This document shows positions 1 through 6,080 of a stretch of DNA of 10,564 bases, piece after piece. The stretch's first letter is position 1, and the number at the start of each line of letters is the position of its first letter. A model generated the notes under the pieces. It had not been told where the DNA came from and searched no databases. It saw only the letters and a program-made list of their open reading frames with translations. The stretch lies in contig JAZLHS010000034.1 in NCBI GenBank assembly GCA_045616885.1, positions 1-10,564 on the forward strand. Direction: 5' to 3'. The position numbers and the translations under genes are program-made. This DNA comes from RGIG250 sp045616885. GTDB lineage: Bacteria > Bacillota > Negativicutes > Selenomonadales > Selenomonadaceae.

Positions 1-976
1 CCATATCCGATATCTTTACGGTAACCGCGGTGTAAAAGTATGTGAAGAACAGTATCAGCAGAGCATATATAGCGGTCTGCAGCGGTGTTCCCCACGCCAA
101 ATACCCGGCGATTGTCTGTACCCAGTCGATCTTTACAAACTGAGCAATGGTTACCGGAAACATCAGCACGGATGACGCAAAGATTATTGGGATAACCCCC
201 GCCTGATTAACCTTGAGGGGGATATGACTGGCGTGTCCGCCGCCCAATCTTCCACCGGCAAGACGCTTGGTGTAGTGGATTGGAATCCGGCGATGGCCTT
301 CGTTAATCAGTACAACGAACACGACCATGGCGAGAACGATGAGAATAAAGAATAACGCATTACCATAGGTAATGGTTCCGGCCTGGGTGTAACGATAAAT
401 CGTTGCCAGGTTCTTCGGAAGAGCTGCCACGATACCGGCGAAGATGATAAGCGATATGCCGTTTCCTACGCCGTAGGCAGTAATCTGTTCACCTATCCAC
501 ATCAGGAGCATTGTTCCTGCTGTGAGGGTGATGGCAATAATCAATGTGGAGACGATGCCCGGATTGATTACTGCAGAATTCAGAGCTATGGCCATGCCGA
601 TAGCCTGAAGGAATGCTAACGCAACAGCGAGATAGCGTGTAACCTGAGTTGTTTTCTTGTGCCCTTCCTGACCTTCCTTTTGCCATTGCTCCAGCGTCGG
701 GAAGACGATAGTCAGGAGCTGAATGATAATGGAAGCATTGATGTACGGGGTGATACTCATCGCAAAGATGGAAAACTTGCTCAGGGCACCGCCGGAGAAC
801 AAGTCCATGAGTCCGAAGAGATTGCCCTGATTAAAGAGCTGCTCGATGACTGCCGGATTTACACCCGGCACCGGGATATGAGTTCCCAGACGGAATACCG
901 CAAACATGACGAGCGTGAATACTATCTTCTTGCGGAGCTCAGGTACCTTGTAGATGTTCGTAAGGGCTTCAAGCAC
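1..976 (-). CDS. secY: Protein translocase subunit SecY (partial, C-terminus off the left edge)
   Basis: SecY is the pore subunit of the SecYEG channel in the cytoplasmic membrane; it passes unfolded proteins through the membrane or into it. I translated the minus strand by hand and found 325 uninterrupted codons. The N-terminus reads LEALTNIYKVPELRKK (residues 2-17), followed by TM1 and the conserved RLGTHIPVPGV (29-39). A plug/TM2 region rich in Ser and Gly lies near 57-83 (ITPYINASI at 75-83), and the cytosolic loop HIPLKVNQAGVIPIIFASS at 251-269 leads into TM7. About 100 C-terminal residues are expected beyond the edge. The start is GTG at 974-976, 1 nt past the rplO stop. Its SD is GAGGTGATC, made of the last codons of rplO, so translation is probably coupled. 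The family is certain; the GTG start is well supported by alignment to known SecY N-termini. Confidence 0.97.
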   Translation of the reverse strand, partial: MLEALTNIYKVPELRKKIVFTLVMFAVFRLGTHIPVPGVNPAVIEQLFNQGNLFGLMDLFSGGALSKFSIFAMSITPYINASIIIQLLTIVFPTLEQWQKEGQEGHKKTTQVTRYLAVALAFLQAIGMAIALNSAVINPGIVSTLIIAITLTAGTMLLMWIGEQITAYGVGNGISLIIFAGIVAALPKNLATIYRYTQAGTITYGNALFFILIVLAMVVFVVLINEGHRRIPIHYTKRLAGGRLGGGHASHIPLKVNQAGVIPIIFASSVLMFPVTIAQFVKIDWVQTIAGYLAWGTPLQTAIYALLILFFTYFYTAVTVKISDM

Positions 977-977
977 C

Positions 978-1418
978 TCAGATCACCTCGACTTCGCCGC
1001 CTGCTGCCTTGATCTTTTCTTCGGCGCTCTTGGTAAAGCCGGATGCCTTAACAGTGAGCTTCTTGGTGAGTTCGCCGTCGCCCAGTACACGGACGCCGTC
1101 GAGAATATTCTTGAGAATGCCGGCTTCGATGAGCTCAACCGGGGTAACAACGGTGCCATCCTCGAAAACATTCAGCTGGCAAACGTTGACCTCAGCGAAC
1201 TGATCAGCCCAGACGTTCTTGAATCCGCGCTTCGGGAGGCGACGATACAGAGGCATCTGACCGCCTTCGAAACCGGTGCGAACACCGCCGCCGGAGCGGG
1301 AGTTCTGACCCTTCTGACCACGGCCGGCAGTTTTGCCGAGACCGGAGCCAAGACCGCGACCACGACGGGTTGCAACTTTGCGGCTGCCCGGTGCCGGGGT
1401 AAGTTCATGTAATTTCAT
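978..1418 (-). CDS. rplO: 50S ribosomal protein L15
   Basis: L15 binds 23S rRNA and is a late-assembly protein of the large subunit. The 146-residue product has the family layout. A Gly/Arg-rich, extended N-terminal tail includes RGRGLGSGLGKTAGRGQKGQ (19-38). The EGGQMPLYRRLPKRGF signature follows at 51-66, and a globular C-terminal domain ends in AGGEVEVI. The frame is open upstream to 1499, but the start is ATG at 1416-1418. It is preceded by GGAGGTG at good spacing and gives the family N-terminus MKLHELTPAPGSRK; the longer reading would overlap rpmD and adds an unrelated sequence. It lies 17 nt after rpmD and 1 nt before secY. Confidence 0.97.
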   Translation of the reverse strand: MKLHELTPAPGSRKVATRRGRGLGSGLGKTAGRGQKGQNSRSGGGVRTGFEGGQMPLYRRLPKRGFKNVWADQFAEVNVCQLNVFEDGTVVTPVELIEAGILKNILDGVRVLGDGELTKKLTVKASGFTKSAEEKIKAAGGEVEVI

Positions 1419-1435
1419 TAGTGCACCTCCGTCTC

Positions 1436-1621
1436 TCAGTCTGCGATTTCTTCTACGACAACCAGATGACGAACTTTGTGCAGCTGGCCGCGCATGCAAG
1501 CGTTATCTTCGACCTCAACGACCGAGTTGGTCTTGTGGAGGCCAAGGGACTTGACGGTGAGACGCTGCGTCTCGGGGCAACCGATGACGCTCTTCTTCAG
1601 CGTTACTTTAAGCTTTGCCAT
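1436..1621 (-). CDS. rpmD: 50S ribosomal protein L30
   Basis: L30 is a small 23S rRNA-binding protein of the large subunit. The 61-residue product is of normal bacterial length. It shows the ferredoxin-like fold sequence KVTLKKSVIGCPETQRLTVK, then SLGLHKTNSVVEV, and ends in QLHKVRHLVVVEEI. The ATG at 1619-1621 follows a GGAGG site with 9 nt spacing. The gap to the rpsE stop is 15 nt. L30 is absent in some bacterial lineages, so its presence here is worth recording. It sits in the usual place between S5 and L15. Confidence 0.96.
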   Translation of the reverse strand: MAKLKVTLKKSVIGCPETQRLTVKSLGLHKTNSVVEVEDNACMRGQLHKVRHLVVVEEIAD

Positions 1622-1636
1622 GTCTTTGTCCCTCCA

Positions 1637-2215
1637 TTAACCCAGGATTTCCTGGACGGTCTTGCCACGAAGACGAGCTACATCCTCAGCGCGCTTGAGC
1701 TGAGAAAGGCCGGTAAGGGTGGCACGAACCATGTTGTTCGGGTTGGAAGAGCCGAGCGACTTGGTAAGGATGTCCTTGATGCCTGCGAGCTCGAGAACTG
1801 CACGAGCCGGGCCGCCGGCGATAACACCGGTACCTTTTGCTGCCGGCTTCAGGAGAACCTGACCGGCACCGAAGATGCCGATAATCTCATGAGGAATGGT
1901 ATGATCCTTCAGAGCTACGTCGATGAGGTTCTTCTTTGCATCCTCAACACCCTTGCGGATAGCTTCGGGGACTTCGGCAGCTTTGCCGAGGCCAACGCCG
2001 ACGCGGCCCTTCTGGTTGCCAACTACTACGAGGGCGCTGAAGCTGAAGCGACGGCCGCCCTTTACAACCTTGGCAACACGGTTGATATATACTACTTTTT
2101 CCTGGAATTCCGGATCCGCTTCACGGCGATCATTGCGACGGTCATTGCGACGGTCTTTATTGCCGGGCTTGCGGTCTGCTTTCTTTTCCGGGTTCCGATC
2201 CATATTAGTAGGCAT
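1637..2215 (-). CDS. rpsE: 30S ribosomal protein S5
   Basis: S5 lies near the decoding centre and the mRNA entry site of the small subunit and affects translational fidelity. The core runs from about residue 38 (FQEKVVYINRVAKVVKGGRR) to the C-terminal AEDVARLRGKTVQEILG, with both the dsRNA-binding-like domain and the IAGGPARAVLELAGI segment intact. The product is 192 residues, about 26 more than the B. subtilis homologue as I recall it. The excess is a highly charged N-terminal tail (residues 1-35, rich in Arg, Lys, Asp and Asn) containing three RRND/E units. The ATG at 2213-2215 follows AGGAGGT. An in-frame ATG at 2201-2203 (Met5) has no SD of its own and is less likely. The gap to rplR is 16 nt. 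Confidence 0.97.
   Translation of the reverse strand: MPTNMDRNPEKKADRKPGNKDRRNDRRNDRREADPEFQEKVVYINRVAKVVKGGRRFSFSALVVVGNQKGRVGVGLGKAAEVPEAIRKGVEDAKKNLIDVALKDHTIPHEIIGIFGAGQVLLKPAAKGTGVIAGGPARAVLELAGIKDILTKSLGSSNPNNMVRATLTGLSQLKRAEDVARLRGKTVQEILG
2131..2154 (-). repeat. 12-bp perfect tandem duplication inside rpsE
   Basis: On the plus strand CATTGCGACGGT occurs twice back to back. In the rpsE reading frame this codes for repeated Asn-Asp-Arg-Arg units in the S5 N-terminal tail. A third, diverged unit (GATCGCCGTGAA on the coding strand) follows immediately. The repeat is in frame (4 codons per unit), so copy-number change would lengthen or shorten the tail without a frameshift. Confidence 0.85.
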
Positions 2216-2231
2216 TAATTTACCTCCTAGC

Positions 2232-2591
2232 TCAGAATTTCAGGCCGGCTTCACGGGCAGCCTCGGCCAGGGCCGCAACACGACCGTGGTAGAGGTAGCC
2301 GCCGCGATCAAACACGACTTCTTCAATGCCCTTTTCAAGGGCGCGCTTGGCGACGAGTTCGCCGATTTTCTTTGCTGCCTCGATGTTTCCGCCGTAGGCG
2401 CCGAAGTCTTTCTCCTGGCTGTTGGCAGATACGAGGGTTACGCCGTTGACATCATCGATGACCTGAGCGTAAATATTGCTGAGGCTGCGGAATACGTTAA
2501 GGCGCGGACGCTCCGGGGTGCCGGAGATGTGGTTACGAACGCGCATATGACGCTTTACGCGTGCCTTGTTCTTATCCTGTTTTACAAACAC
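2232..2591 (-). CDS. rplR: 50S ribosomal protein L18
   Basis: L18 binds 5S rRNA together with L5 and L25 and helps place it in the central protuberance. The product is 119 residues and carries GTPERPRLNVFRS, NIYAQVIDDVNGVTLVSA and the C-terminal VVFDRGGYLYHGRVAALAEA. Two in-frame GTG codons compete as start, at 2598-2600 and 2589-2591. I chose the second. The GAGGGGA site at 2601-2607 directly abuts the first GTG but stands 9 nt from the second. The shorter protein (MFVKQDKNKARVKRH) also lines up with B. subtilis L18 (MITKTSKNAARLKRH, recalled) without extra residues. No ATG is available nearby. The gap to rplF is 25 nt. Confidence 0.95.
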   Translation of the reverse strand: MFVKQDKNKARVKRHMRVRNHISGTPERPRLNVFRSLSNIYAQVIDDVNGVTLVSANSQEKDFGAYGGNIEAAKKIGELVAKRALEKGIEEVVFDRGGYLYHGRVAALAEAAREAGLKF

Positions 2592-2599
2592 AGTGGTCA

Positions 2600-2607
2600 C
2601 TCCCCTC
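2600..2607 (-). promoter_or_regulatory. Ribosome binding site of rplR (decides the start)
   Basis: The coding strand reads GAGGGGAG here, a slightly degenerate SD. It overlaps or touches the upstream GTG at 2598-2600, so it can only serve the downstream GTG at 2589-2591. Confidence 0.6.
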
Positions 2608-2616
2608 TGTTAAAGA

Positions 2617-3165
2617 TTATTTGCCTTTCGCGCCAGCTTTACCAACCTTGCGGCGGATCTTCTCACCAGCGTACTTGATACCCTTGCCCTTGTACGGCTC
2701 AGGCTCACGCAGAGAGCGGATCTTTGCTGCCATTGCACCAACAAGCTCCTTGTCGATGCCGTTGATGACGATCTGGTTGGCTGCCGGTGCATCGAGAGTG
2801 ATGCCTTTCGGCGGCTCAATGATGCACGGATGCGAAAAACCGAGGGAGAGGTTGAGGTTGTTGCCCTGGCGGACGGCACGGTAGCCGACACCGGTGATTT
2901 CCAGGGTCTTGGTGTAGGTCTCGGTAACACCAACAACCATGTTGTTGATGAGGGTACGGGTGAGACCGTGGAGAGATTTATGCTTCTTATCCTCAGAGGG
3001 ACGCTCTACTTTGACCGTGTTGTCCTCTACCGTGATTTTCATCTCGGGATGGAGGGTACGGCTGAGCTCGCCTTTGGGGCCTTTTACTTTGACCAGGTTG
3101 CCTTCCTCGAGGGTGACGGTAACGCCAGCCGGGATGACAATCGGTGCTCTTCCGATACGGGACAT
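2617..3165 (-). CDS. rplF: 50S ribosomal protein L6
   Basis: L6 sits near the factor-binding site and the sarcin-ricin loop of the large subunit. The 182-residue protein has the two repeated L6 domains. The first opens with SRIGRAPIVIPAGVTV and the second contains EITGVGYRAVRQGNNLNLSLG. The diagnostic EPEPYKGKGIKY lies at about 154-165 and is followed by a basic tail (KIRRKVGKAGAKGK). The ATG at 3163-3165 follows AGGAGG at proper spacing. It lies 31 nt downstream of rpsH and 25 nt upstream of rplR. Overlapping frames on both strands across this interval have no family match and are shadows. Confidence 0.97.
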   Translation of the reverse strand: MSRIGRAPIVIPAGVTVTLEEGNLVKVKGPKGELSRTLHPEMKITVEDNTVKVERPSEDKKHKSLHGLTRTLINNMVVGVTETYTKTLEITGVGYRAVRQGNNLNLSLGFSHPCIIEPPKGITLDAPAANQIVINGIDKELVGAMAAKIRSLREPEPYKGKGIKYAGEKIRRKVGKAGAKGK

Positions 3166-3196
3166 TTCTACGCCTCCTAGCTAAATATGGATTATC

Positions 3197-3595
3197 TTAC
3201 CAAACGTAAGCGATAACTTCGCCGCCAAGACCGGCCTTGCGGGCCTGCTTGTCGCTCATGATCCCCTGAGAAGTGGAGATGATGGCGATACCGAGTCCAC
3301 CGAGTACACGGGGGAGCTCTGCGCACTTAGAGTACTGGCGAAGACCCGGCTTAGAAATGCGCTTGATGCCGGTGATTACTTTTTCCTTTGCGGGACCATA
3401 TTTAAGCTTGAGCGTCAGGATGCCCTGCTTGTTGTCTTCAGTGAAGGTGTAATCCTTAATGAAGCCCTCCTCCTTCAGAACGGCTGCGATAGCCTTCTTG
3501 ATTTTGGAGCCGGGGATTTCGACCTTCTCGTGGAGTACGGAGTTTGCATTGCGCAAACGGGTAAGCATATCTGCAATAGGATCAGTCATTGCCAT
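3197..3595 (-). CDS. rpsH: 30S ribosomal protein S8
   Basis: S8 is a primary 16S rRNA-binding protein of the central domain. In E. coli it is also the translational repressor of the spc operon. The 132-residue product starts MAMTDPIADMLTRLRNAN and ends with the conserved STSQGIMSDKQARKAGLGGE (107-126), which contains the rRNA-binding Ser/Thr cluster, then VIAYVW. The ATG at 3593-3595 stands 10 nt after AAGGAGG. A second ATG at Met3 would be 16 nt away and is less likely. The gap to rpsZ is 27 nt. I did not identify an S8-binding mimic in the rplE region by eye. Confidence 0.97.
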   Translation of the reverse strand: MAMTDPIADMLTRLRNANSVLHEKVEIPGSKIKKAIAAVLKEEGFIKDYTFTEDNKQGILTLKLKYGPAKEKVITGIKRISKPGLRQYSKCAELPRVLGGLGIAIISTSQGIMSDKQARKAGLGGEVIAYVW

Positions 3596-3622
3596 GAATC
3601 GATATCCTCCTTTCTTTCAGTG

Positions 3623-3808
3623 TTACCAGCTGGCCTTGGTTACGCCAGGGATGGCGCCTTTGTAGGCCTGGACGCGGAAGCAGATACGGCACATGCCGAA
3701 CTTCCGGATATAGCCGTGGGGGCGGCCGCAAATCTTGCAACGGTTATACTTGCGTACTTTGAACTTGGGTTCCTGCTTCCATTTTTCGATCATTGCGGTT
3801 CTAGCCAA
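3623..3808 (-). CDS. rpsZ: 30S ribosomal protein S14, zinc-binding type (type Z)
   Basis: This is the short S14 of the 30S head. The 61-residue product has the zinc-binding cysteines C24-x2-C27 and C40-x2-C43 (CKICGRPHGYIRKFGMCRIC), then YKGAIPGVTKASW. Two in-frame TTG codons are possible starts, at 3812-3814 and 3806-3808. I chose the second. AAGGAGG ends 9 nt before it but only 3 nt before the first, and the 61-residue length (MARTAMIEKWKQEPKFKV) matches the family. An ATG further in (Met6) has no SD. The SD lies 1 nt past the rplE stop, so ribosomes finishing L5 could reinitiate here. Confidence 0.96.
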   Translation of the reverse strand: MARTAMIEKWKQEPKFKVRKYNRCKICGRPHGYIRKFGMCRICFRVQAYKGAIPGVTKASW

Positions 3809-3817
3809 AGTCAATTA

Positions 3818-3824
3818 CCTCCTT
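3818..3824 (-). promoter_or_regulatory. Ribosome binding site of rpsZ (decides the start)
   Basis: The coding strand reads AAGGAGG. It is 9 nt from the TTG at 3806-3808 and only 3 nt from the TTG at 3812-3814, which favours the inner codon and a 61-residue S14. Confidence 0.75.
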
Positions 3825-3825
3825 T

Positions 3826-4365
3826 TCATGCGCTGAACGGCATACCCATGAGCTTCAGAAGCTCACGTGCCTCTTCATCGGTATTGGCGGTCGTGACGAT
3901 GACGATGTTCATGCCGCGAACCTTATCGATCTTATCGTATTCGATTTCCGGGAAGATGAGCTGTTCCTTCAAGCCCAGCGAGTAATTGCCACGGCCGTCG
4001 AAGGCGTTCTTGTTCACGCCGCGGAAGTCGCGAACGCGAGGAAGAGCAACGTTCATGAACTTGTCGAGGAACTGATACATGCGAGTGCCGCGAAGAGTTA
4101 CTTTGCAGCCGATAGGCATGCCCTGGCGGAGCTTCCAGGTGGAGATGGATTTCTTAGCGCGGGTCACGATAGGCTTCTGACCGGCGATAGTGGTAAGATC
4201 GCTTACTGCGCTCTCGAGAGCCTTGGAGTTGCCAACGGCCTCGCCGACGCCCATGTTGATGATGACTTTAGCGATCTTCGGAAGCTGGTTTACATTCTTA
4301 TATCCAAACTTTTCAGTGAGCTTGGCTTTGACTTCCTGTTCATATTTTTCCTGCAGTCTGTCCAA
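3826..4365 (-). CDS. rplE: 50S ribosomal protein L5
   Basis: L5 binds 5S rRNA and contacts the P-site tRNA and the S13 bridge. The 179-residue protein is of family length. It begins with DRLQEKYEQEV, continues with QLPKIAKVIINMGVGEA and KPIVTRAKKSISTWKLRQGM, and ends with FPEIEYDKIDKVRGMNIVIV and a TANTDEEARELLKLMGMPF tail. The start is TTG at 4363-4365, 8 nt after AAAGGAGG. There is no Met before residue 38, inside the conserved core, so an ATG start is not credible. The stop is TGA. The gap to rplX is 22 nt. Confidence 0.97.
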   Translation of the reverse strand: MDRLQEKYEQEVKAKLTEKFGYKNVNQLPKIAKVIINMGVGEAVGNSKALESAVSDLTTIAGQKPIVTRAKKSISTWKLRQGMPIGCKVTLRGTRMYQFLDKFMNVALPRVRDFRGVNKNAFDGRGNYSLGLKEQLIFPEIEYDKIDKVRGMNIVIVTTANTDEEARELLKLMGMPFSA

Positions 4366-4387
4366 ACCTATATCCTCCTTTCAGTGA

Positions 4388-4720
4388 TTATTTCGTCTGG
4401 TCTACGACCTGATTGCACTTCTTGCAAACACGTACATTGTGGCCGTTGACTTCACGATGGCCGGTGCGGGTCGGTTTGCCGCAGCTGGGGCAAACGAGCA
4501 TGACCTTGGAGACATTGAGAGCTGCTTCCTTGGTCAGGATGCCGCCCTGGGGTGCCTTCTGGTTCGGTTTCGTGTGGCGCTTAACCAGGTTAATGCCCTC
4601 TACGAGTACCTTGCCCTTCTTCGGCATAGCTTCGATGACTTTGCCTTTCTGGCCCTTATCCTTGCCAGACAAAACGACGACTTCGTCGCCTTTTTTTACA
4701 TGCAGTTTCACGAATGACAA
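4388..4720 (-). CDS. rplX: 50S ribosomal protein L24 with C-terminal zinc-ribbon-like element
   Basis: L24 initiates large-subunit assembly and lies near the exit of the peptide tunnel. The 110-residue product has the KOW domain (KLHVKKGDEVVVLSGKDKG at 5-23) and then VLVEGINLVKRHTKP and QGGILTKEA. The C-terminal half has C77-x2-C80 (CPSCGKPTR) and C99-x2-C102 (CKKC), which probably bind zinc; this form is common in Clostridia-type L24. The frame is open upstream to 4756, but that would run into rplN. I place the start at TTG 4718-4720, 7 nt after GAGGAGGTG, giving MSFVKLHVKKGD. A GTG at 4709-4711 is 16 nt from the SD and less likely. Confidence 0.95.
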   Translation of the reverse strand: MSFVKLHVKKGDEVVVLSGKDKGQKGKVIEAMPKKGKVLVEGINLVKRHTKPNQKAPQGGILTKEAALNVSKVMLVCPSCGKPTRTGHREVNGHNVRVCKKCNQVVDQTK

Positions 4721-4725
4721 AATAG

Positions 4726-4734
4726 CACCTCCTC
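4726..4734 (-). promoter_or_regulatory. Ribosome binding site of rplX (decides the start)
   Basis: The coding strand reads GAGGAGGTG, an extended SD, sitting 3 nt past the rplN stop. It is well placed for the TTG at 4718-4720 and rules out the longer upstream reading. Confidence 0.8.
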
Positions 4735-4736
4735 GC

Positions 4737-5105
4737 TTACAGAACTTCCGGCGCAAGGGAAATAATCTTCATGAAATCCTTGTCGCGCAGCTCGCGGGCT
4801 ACCGGTCCAAAAATACGGGTACCACGCGGGGTCTTGTCTTCTTTAATGATTACAGCCGCGTTCTCATCGAAGCGGATGTAAGAGCCGTCAGCACGCTTGA
4901 GGCCTTTTACGCTGCGTACTACAACTGCCTTTACGACATCGCCTTTCTTGACCATGCCGCCCGGGGCAGCCTGCTTGACGGAAGCGACGATAATGTCGCC
5001 AATATTTGCATAGCGACGGTAGGAGCCACCCATTACGCGAATGCACATAATTTCTTTAGCTCCGGTGTTGTCGCCAACGTTCAGCAGAGTTTGTTGCTGG
5101 ATCAT
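4737..5105 (-). CDS. rplN: 50S ribosomal protein L14
   Basis: L14 lies at the subunit interface, forms intersubunit bridges with 16S rRNA, and is the docking site of the silencing factor RsfS in many bacteria. The 122-residue product is of exact family length. It shows MIQQQTLLNVGDNTGAKEIM, GGSYRRYANIGDII, GMVKKGDVVKAVVVR and RIFGPVARELRDKDFMKIISLAPEVL in its second half. The ATG at 5103-5105 follows AAGGAGG. The gap from rpsQ is 39 nt and from rplN to rplX 16 nt. Confidence 0.98.
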   Translation of the reverse strand: MIQQQTLLNVGDNTGAKEIMCIRVMGGSYRRYANIGDIIVASVKQAAPGGMVKKGDVVKAVVVRSVKGLKRADGSYIRFDENAAVIIKEDKTPRGTRIFGPVARELRDKDFMKIISLAPEVL

Positions 5106-5144
5106 TTGTTAACCTCCTTCTTAGAATTTGCGGTCCTAAGAATA

Positions 5145-5405
5145 TTATTTCGCCTTCTCGACGATCTCAACGAGACGCCAGCGCTTATCCTTGGAGAGGG
5201 GACGCGTTTCCATAATGGAGACGACATCACCGACATGAGCTTCGTTATTTTCATCATGCGCTTTGAACTTGACGGTCTTCTTGACGGTCTTCTTGTAAAG
5301 CGGATGCTGTTCGTGTTCTTCGATGGCGACGACGATGGTCTTTTCCATTTTGTCGCTTACTACCTTACCGATACGGGTTTTACGGGTATTTCTTTCCTCG
5401 CTCAT
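5145..5405 (-). CDS. rpsQ: 30S ribosomal protein S17
   Basis: S17 is a primary 16S rRNA-binding protein with an OB fold. The 86-residue product contains TRKTRIGKVVSDKMEKTIVV, HPLYKKTVKKTVKFKAHDE, VGDVVSIMETRPLSKDKRWR and the tail LVEIVEKAK. A TTG directly before the ATG is also in frame (5406-5408). AAGGAGG stands 7 nt from the ATG at 5403-5405 but only 4 nt from the TTG, so I take the ATG. The gap to rpmC is 35 nt. The KKTVKKTVK stretch is coded by a perfect 12-bp tandem repeat but matches the family length, so nothing appears to be inserted. Confidence 0.97.
   Translation of the reverse strand: MSEERNTRKTRIGKVVSDKMEKTIVVAIEEHEQHPLYKKTVKKTVKFKAHDENNEAHVGDVVSIMETRPLSKDKRWRLVEIVEKAK
5269..5292 (-). 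repeat. 12-bp perfect tandem duplication inside rpsQ
   Basis: On the plus strand TTGACGGTCTTC occurs twice in a row. It codes for the KKTVKKTVK stretch of S17. The protein has the same length as B. subtilis S17 over this stretch (recalled), so the repeat probably reflects similar residues with the same codons and not a recent expansion. Confidence 0.8.
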
Positions 5406-5440
5406 CAATGAGCCTCCTTCCTCTCAAATATCTCTGTGTC

Positions 5441-5644
5441 TTAGGCTTTTGCCTGCTCGCTCTGGATGGTCTTGATGCGAGCGATGGTCTTCTTGACCTC
5501 GCGGATGCGGCTCGGATTCTCGAGCTGACCGGTAGCAAGCTGGAAGCGCAGGTTGAACAGTTCTTCTTTGAGGGAAGCAATTTTTTGGTTAAGTTCGTCA
5601 GCGCTCATGGAGCGGAGTTCTTTGCGAATTTCATTAACCTTCAT
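5441..5644 (-). CDS. rpmC: 50S ribosomal protein L29
   Basis: L29 lies beside L23 at the peptide exit, where trigger factor and SRP dock. The 67-residue product is a two-helix hairpin with MKVNEIRKELRSMSADEL, the strongly conserved EELFNLRFQLATGQLENP, and SRIREVKKTIARIKTI. The ATG at 5642-5644 lies inside the end of rplP; the two genes overlap by 11 nt. The SD is degenerate (GGCGGTG on the coding strand), unlike its neighbours, so L29 synthesis is probably coupled to L16 translation. Its neighbours are rplP upstream and rpsQ 35 nt downstream. Confidence 0.97.
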   Translation of the reverse strand: MKVNEIRKELRSMSADELNQKIASLKEELFNLRFQLATGQLENPSRIREVKKTIARIKTIQSEQAKA

Positions 5645-6080
5645 TTACTTCACCGCCCTCTGTTTCCTCGAAGTCTCTACGGGTGACAAACTTAGTCTTG
5701 ATGGGGAGCTTGTGAGCTGCAAGGCGCATAGCTTCCTTAGCAACTTCCTCGCTTACACCGCCCATTTCGAACATGATGCGGCCCGGCTTTACTACAGCTA
5801 CCCAGTACTCCGGAGAACCCTTACCGGAACCCATGCGGGTCTCGGCCGGCTTAGCAGTTACAGGCTTATCCGGGAATACTTTAATCCATACCTGACCGCC
5901 ACGCTTGATGTAGCGGGTCATAGCGATACGAGCAGCCTCGATCTGACGGTTGGTTACCCAAGCCGGCTCGAGTGCTACAAGACCGAAGTCACCATGGCTG
6001 ATGGTGTTGCCGCGATGTGCAGCACCCTTCATGCGACCGCGGAACTGCTTGCGGTATTTAACGCGTTTTGGCAGTAACAT
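5634..6080 (-). CDS. rplP: 50S ribosomal protein L16
   Basis: L16 organises the A-site and the elbow of A-site tRNA in the large subunit. The 148-residue product carries MLLPKRVKYRKQFRGRMKG, GDFGLVALEPAWVTNRQIEA, RYIKRGGQVWIKVFPDKPVT and the core GSGKGSPEYWVAVVKPGRIM. The tail MRLAAHKLPIKTKFVTRRDF is followed by a short acidic end (EETEGGEVNEG). The ATG at 6078-6080 overlaps the rpsC stop by one base (TAATG on the coding strand). Its SD (AAAGGAG, about 9 nt away) lies within the last codons of rpsC. The end overlaps rpmC by 11 nt. Confidence 0.98.
   Translation of the reverse strand: MLLPKRVKYRKQFRGRMKGAAHRGNTISHGDFGLVALEPAWVTNRQIEAARIAMTRYIKRGGQVWIKVFPDKPVTAKPAETRMGSGKGSPEYWVAVVKPGRIMFEMGGVSEEVAKEAMRLAAHKLPIKTKFVTRRDFEETEGGEVNEG

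Noticed and set aside
1419..1499. N-terminal extension of rplO (27 extra codons)
   Set aside because: It overlaps rpmD, is low-complexity, and a well-placed SD precedes the ATG at 1416-1418 that gives the family N-terminus.
1421..2218. Plus-strand open frame (265 codons) antisense to rpmD and rpsE
   Set aside because: It spans the complement of two conserved genes and their SD sites; no family match is visible.
4721..4756. N-terminal extension of rplX starting inside rplN
   Set aside because: It would translate the SD and the end of rplN; the TTG at 4718-4720 fits the SD and the family length.
4413..5411. Long plus-strand open frame (332 codons) antisense to rplX, rplN and rpsQ
   Set aside because: It lies opposite three intact ribosomal genes, has no recognisable domain, and follows from the codon bias of the genes on the other strand.
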